The translations under genes and the position numbers were made by a program. From a bacterium (lineage in GTDB: Bacteria > JALSQH01): a stretch of 10,144 nt of DNA. Below the pieces are notes generated by a model. It did no database searches. It was not told the DNA's origin and saw nothing but the letters and a program-made list of their open reading frames with translations. Positions within the stretch are counted from its first letter, which is position 1. Each line of letters opens with the position of its first letter. Location of the stretch: the NCBI GenBank assembly GCA_027004335.1, contig JALTID010000110.1:482-10625 (forward strand), given 5' to 3'. Shown in pieces: positions 7,702-10,144 of this stretch.

Positions 7702-8650
7702 CATAGTAAATTATTGGAGGAAGGATCCCAGGGGGCCGGTTTTTATCGTTTGTGAAGATCCCTTCTGGCAGGGTTTTTTAGAAAAAGAGTGGATTACCAT
7801 TTACTTATCAAAGAGAAAAGCTCTGGTTCACCGAATTGATCTTTCACAGATGGAAATTGAGGTACTTAAAGATGCTGTGGAAGAGGGTGACCTTTTTTCC
7901 GATTTTAGAATCATTGCTGTTAGAGGAGTAGAAAAACTCAGAGAAGAGCATATTGGTTTTTTAAAAAGTGCATTTAATGAATCTGGGAATTTTTATGATA
8001 TCATAGCTCTCAGCAGTTCTCCTTTGAAAGGTTTTCAGGGCGGTGAAAAATTTTATTCCATACCTTCTTCTCTAACTCCAGCGGATATTGAAGAAGTCAT
8101 AAAATATCTGGTGGAAAAGGGTGGAGGGAATATTGATAAGGATGCTCTGTCACTTCTGACAGATTTTGTTGGTAATAATTTGATGTTTATAGAGAAAGAT
8201 ATTGAGAAACTTCTCTCCTATCACGAAGATGGTCATATAGATACTGGTGCGATAAGAGAGTTAGTTGCTCCTCTGAAGGAAGAAAATATTTTTAATATTT
8301 CTGGAGCAATAGCGTCTGGTAGAACGGATGAAGCGTTAAAGATAGTGGATAATCTTCTTGAAAGGGTTCATCCTCTTCAAATTATTAGGTTTATTACTTC
8401 CTATTATAAAAGGCTCGCTGAGATAAAGTTTCTCCTGTCTGAAAGGAAGGATCTGGATGAGATTAGAAAAATTCTTTCTCTTAAAGATTATTACCTAAGA
8501 AAATTACTTTCAGAGGCTCAGGGAGTTTCTGAAGAAAATCTTGAAAAGATTTTTTTCATTTTAGATGAAGCTGAGTTAGAAGTGAAGAAGAACCAGCTTC
8601 CTCCTGGTGTTGTAATCAAGAAAATAGTTATGAGACTTTCTGAAATTTAG
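7688..8650 (+). CDS. holA: DNA polymerase III delta subunit
   Basis: HolA opens the sliding clamp as part of the clamp-loader complex at the replication fork. The 320-residue protein has the expected parts: an N-terminal AAA+-like fold with FIVCEDPFWQGF replacing the usual 'G.D.yl..e' region, a middle helical segment (DALSLLTDFVGNNLMFIEKDIEKLLSY) and the C-terminal collar (ENIFNISGAIASGRTDEALK, then ERVHPLQIIRFITSYYKRLAEIK). As is usual for delta, no Walker A motif is present. GTG 7688 is preferred because TGAGG (7677-7681) lies six bases upstream; TTG codons at 7676 and 7685 are in frame alternatives. It overlaps lptE by 14 bases and its TAG overlaps the convergent rpsT stop by 4 bases. Confidence 0.93.
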   Translation: MKPLSIVNYWRKDPRGPVFIVCEDPFWQGFLEKEWITIYLSKRKALVHRIDLSQMEIEVLKDAVEEGDLFSDFRIIAVRGVEKLREEHIGFLKSAFNESGNFYDIIALSSSPLKGFQGGEKFYSIPSSLTPADIEEVIKYLVEKGGGNIDKDALSLLTDFVGNNLMFIEKDIEKLLSYHEDGHIDTGAIRELVAPLKEENIFNISGAIASGRTDEALKIVDNLLERVHPLQIIRFITSYYKRLAEIKFLLSERKDLDEIRKILSLKDYYLRKLLSEAQGVSEENLEKIFFILDEAELEVKKNQLPPGVVIKKIVMRLSEI

Positions 8651-8946
8651 CTTTCTTTGGCTTCTTCTCCCGCCTGAATGCCTGCAAGGAATTGATTAGT
8701 TTTTTTGTAAAGCCTTGAAATTTCCCTTGATGCAGTGTTTCTATGAATAATTCCTTTACTTTTTGCTTTGTTAATCTCTCTCAGAGCGTTTTTGAACAGA
8801 GGTTCTATCCTGTCAATTTCATTATTTTCCATTGCTTTTGTTAATTTTTTTAAAGCAGTTTTTATCATGGATTTGTACATTCTGTTTCTTGCTCTTCTCT
8901 TGAGATTCTGTCTTAATCTCTTTTCAGCTGACTTATTTTTGCTCAC
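8647..8946 (-). CDS. rpsT: 30S ribosomal protein S20
   Basis: S20 binds 16S rRNA early in 30S assembly. The 99-residue protein is small, helical and very basic, with the family opening MSKNKSAEKRLRQNLKRRARN, a central helix (KTALKKLTKAMENNE) and the typical GIIHRNTASREISRLYKK region before the C-terminus. It is about ten residues longer than the common 86-90 length because of an acidic tail (AGEEAKES). Translation begins at GTG (complement of 8944-8946), the only credible start; AGGAGG (complement of 8957-8962) sits ten bases upstream, with a second AAAGGAA closer in. The gene is convergent with holA, with the two stop codons overlapping, and is divergent from the Nudix gene. Confidence 0.96.
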   Translation of the reverse strand: MSKNKSAEKRLRQNLKRRARNRMYKSMIKTALKKLTKAMENNEIDRIEPLFKNALREINKAKSKGIIHRNTASREISRLYKKTNQFLAGIQAGEEAKES

Positions 8947-8976
8947 TTCCTTTGAACCTCCTATCTTTTTTAAACA

Positions 8977-9004
8977 AGTATATGATAATAGGAAAGGCTG
9001 TCAA
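8977..9004 (-). promoter_or_regulatory. rpsT promoter, near-consensus sigma70 type
   Basis: Read on the minus strand, a perfect TTGACA -35 box (complement of 8999-9004) is followed after 16 bases by TATACT (complement of 8977-8982). The start of transcription should lie near 8970, giving a leader of about 24 bases before the GTG of rpsT that holds the AGGAGG ribosome site. Such a strong promoter fits a ribosomal protein gene transcribed alone. I do not see an S20-binding autoregulatory fold in so short a leader. Confidence 0.75.
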
Positions 9005-9037
9005 GAGGGAGGGACTGGATTATTAACCTTCACCAGA

Positions 9038-9043
9038 TATAAT
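9038..9043 (+). promoter_or_regulatory. Candidate -10 box of the Nudix-kamA unit
   Basis: A perfect TATAAT lies ten bases before the Nudix ATG, in the intergenic region shared with rpsT. The expected start of transcription, near 9050, would leave only about three leader bases before the ATG at 9053. No good -35 box is present: the best candidate at 9015-9020 (CTGGAT) is poor, and there is no extended TGN. In AT-rich sequence an isolated TATAAT can occur by chance. Confidence 0.45.
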
Positions 9044-9052
9044 ATAGCTATT

Positions 9053-9787
9053 ATGAAAGGAAACTATTTTTTGCGAAGTAGTGGTGAGAAAGCAGTTGAA
9101 CTTGAATTAGCTTATAATGAGGAATCCCTCTGTTTCAGGATTCCTCAGGGTCTCCCTGCTGAGAATCAGGAGAAGGGTAATCTGGCAATATCAGGCAAAT
9201 GCAAATCGGATGTGGTGGAAGAAGGGGAGTTTGAGGTCTGGTTCTGGCTTGAAAAGGTTAAAAGAATTATTTTATTGAGACCTGGTGGAGAAGAGCAGTA
9301 CACTTTTCGTTACTGGAAAGATGTGAGATGGTTTGCAATGAGAGGAGAAGGTTCTGTAGAGGTGTCAGCCGGGGGTTTTCCAACGGTGTGCGAGGAGGGA
9401 GAGATTTTTGCCTATCTTATTAAACCTGCAGGTAAAGAAAATTTTGCGTTACCCAAGGGGCTGATTGACAGGGGAGAAACCCCAGAAGAAGCAGCTGCAA
9501 GAGAGGTAAGGGAGGAAACAGGTCTATCGGTTGAAGCAGGTCCACTCATTACGAGGGTGAATTATTTTTATAAACACCCCGAGAGTGGCCAGAGGATCTA
9601 TAAAGAAGTTTTTTATTTTTTCCTGAAAGTCAAAAGGGGGAGTACACAGGATCACGACTGGGAAGTGTCAGAGGTTATTAAAGTCCCTCTTCAGGTTCTA
9701 CATGAAAAATTAAAATATTCATCGGAAAAGAAAGGTGCTGTAAAGCTTCTTGAGAAGGTAAAAAGTGGAGAAATTACAGTTTGCTGA
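9053..9787 (+). CDS. Nudix hydrolase with an uncharacterised N-terminal region
   Basis: A 244-residue protein. The Nudix box is complete at 136-158: G136-x5-E142-x7-R150-E151-V-x-E154-E155-x-G157-L158, the metal-binding and catalytic core that hydrolyses nucleoside diphosphates linked to another moiety. The Nudix fold runs from about 102 (VEVSAGGFPTVCEEGEIFAYLIKP) to 230, with FALPKG before the box, as in diadenosine polyphosphate and related hydrolases; the substrate cannot be read from sequence. Residues 1-100 precede the fold and match nothing I recognise; they look beta-rich (ELELAYNEESLCFRIPQG; EGEFEVWFWLEKVKRIILLRPGGEEQYTF). The frame stays open upstream to 8768, but that part is antisense to rpsT. 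ATG 9053 has no ribosome site; TTG 9071 with AAAGGA (9056-9061) upstream is an alternative that shortens the protein by six residues. The downstream kamA-like gene overlaps its end by 23 bases. Confidence 0.87.
   Translation: MKGNYFLRSSGEKAVELELAYNEESLCFRIPQGLPAENQEKGNLAISGKCKSDVVEEGEFEVWFWLEKVKRIILLRPGGEEQYTFRYWKDVRWFAMRGEGSVEVSAGGFPTVCEEGEIFAYLIKPAGKENFALPKGLIDRGETPEEAAAREVREETGLSVEAGPLITRVNYFYKHPESGQRIYKEVFYFFLKVKRGSTQDHDWEVSEVIKVPLQVLHEKLKYSSEKKGAVKLLEKVKSGEITVC
9752..9758 (+). promoter_or_regulatory. Ribosome binding site that sets the kamA-like start
   Basis: GAGAAGG, inside the last codons of the Nudix gene, lies six bases before a GTG at 9765. An in-frame TAA at 9759-9761 rules out any earlier start, so this site and the GTG together define the N-terminus of the aminomutase-like protein. 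Confidence 0.7.
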
Positions 9788-10144
9788 TGGTGAAAAGTGG
9801 TATGACTGGAAGTGGCAGCTTTTAAATTCCATCACCACAGTGGAGGAACTTGCCAGTTATCTACCCTATCTTCGTTCTTCTCTTGATGATCTGAGATGGG
9901 TTACAATGAAGTATCACCTGAAAGTGACACCCTATTACCTTTCTCTTGTGGATCCTGAAAATCCAGATGATCCAGTTGCGAAACAGATTGTGCCATCCAC
10001 CATGGAAATAGAAAAGAGGGGGGATCCTGATCCATACAGAGAGGATGATTTTTCTCCTCTTCCACATGTGGTACATCGCTACCCTGATAGGGTTCTTCTG
10101 CTTGCAACAAATATCTGCCCTTCTTACTGCAGGCACTGTATGAG
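9765..10144 (+). CDS. KamA-family radical SAM aminomutase (lysine 2,3-aminomutase-like), N-terminal part
   Basis: The frame begins at GTG 9765 and runs off the right edge, giving 126 visible residues. The start region contains WYDWKWQLLNSITTVEEL (12-29), then TPYYLSLVDPENPDDP (55-70), HRYPDRVLLLATNICPSYC (104-122) and the radical SAM cluster motif C118-x3-C122-x2-C125. All are typical of the lysine 2,3-aminomutase family, which uses a [4Fe-4S] cluster, S-adenosylmethionine and PLP to shift an amino group. The DWKWQL opening and HRYPDR favour KamA-type enzymes over the shorter EpmB that modifies elongation factor P, but glutamate 2,3-aminomutase cannot be excluded because substrate-determining residues lie beyond the window. 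The 23-base overlap with the Nudix gene and a Shine-Dalgarno within it indicate co-transcription. Confidence 0.92.
   Translation, partial: MEKLQFADGEKWYDWKWQLLNSITTVEELASYLPYLRSSLDDLRWVTMKYHLKVTPYYLSLVDPENPDDPVAKQIVPSTMEIEKRGDPDPYREDDFSPLPHVVHRYPDRVLLLATNICPSYCRHCM

Noticed and set aside
8768-9052. N-terminal extension of the Nudix frame
   Set aside because: This hydrophobic stretch is antisense to the highly conserved rpsT gene and its promoter; the real start is at 9053 or 9071.
9861-10136. Minus-strand frames opposite the aminomutase gene
   Set aside because: Antisense to a reading frame with clear KamA motifs including the radical SAM cysteines.
1-10144. CRISPR arrays, tRNA or rRNA genes, insertion sequences, prophage or defence genes
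   Set aside because: No regularly spaced repeats, no tRNA-like cloverleaf arms, no transposase or integrase motifs, and no terminal inverted repeats were seen.

Overview
This 10.1 kb window is dense, moderately AT-rich bacterial chromosome in which nearly every base is coding. The gene content points to a Gram-negative bacterium with an LPS-bearing outer membrane: there is an LptE-type lipoprotein with a lipobox, and a leuS-lptE-holA run facing rpsT, an order I associate with Proteobacteria and especially deltaproteobacterial (Desulfobacterota-like) lineages. The left edge, by contrast, carries a DUF2953-like tail followed by a GerW/YtfJ-family gene, a pair best known from spore-forming Firmicutes. 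I cannot name the genus; an uncultured deltaproteobacterial-like or neighbouring phylum fits best.

Layout. A single plus-strand operon-like array runs from the left edge to 8650: DUF2953-like protein (partial) - gerW-like - ispF - a 65-residue four-cysteine protein - argS - membrane-anchored SPOR protein - DUF4388/PATAN-like protein - leuS - lptE-like lipoprotein - holA. Most junctions overlap by 4 to 17 bases or are separated by fewer than 11, so translational coupling is likely, and no promoter or terminator is visible inside the array. rpsT lies on the minus strand, convergent with holA, and their stop codons overlap by 4 bases. A near-consensus sigma70-type promoter drives rpsT from 8977-9004. 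Divergent from it, a second transcription unit encodes a Nudix hydrolase with an uncharacterised N-terminal region, followed by an overlapping KamA-type radical SAM aminomutase that runs off the right edge and begins at a GTG not far inside the Nudix stop.

Function. The content is mostly housekeeping: isoprenoid precursor synthesis (IspF), aminoacylation (ArgRS, LeuRS), replication clamp loading (HolA), 30S ribosome assembly (S20) and outer-membrane or peptidoglycan biogenesis (LptE, SPOR). The less familiar parts are the small four-cysteine protein, the DUF4388 protein with two similar winged-helix-like segments, and the Nudix-KamA pair. I see no CRISPR array, mobile element, phage gene, tRNA or rRNA, and no convincing new defence or biosynthetic system.
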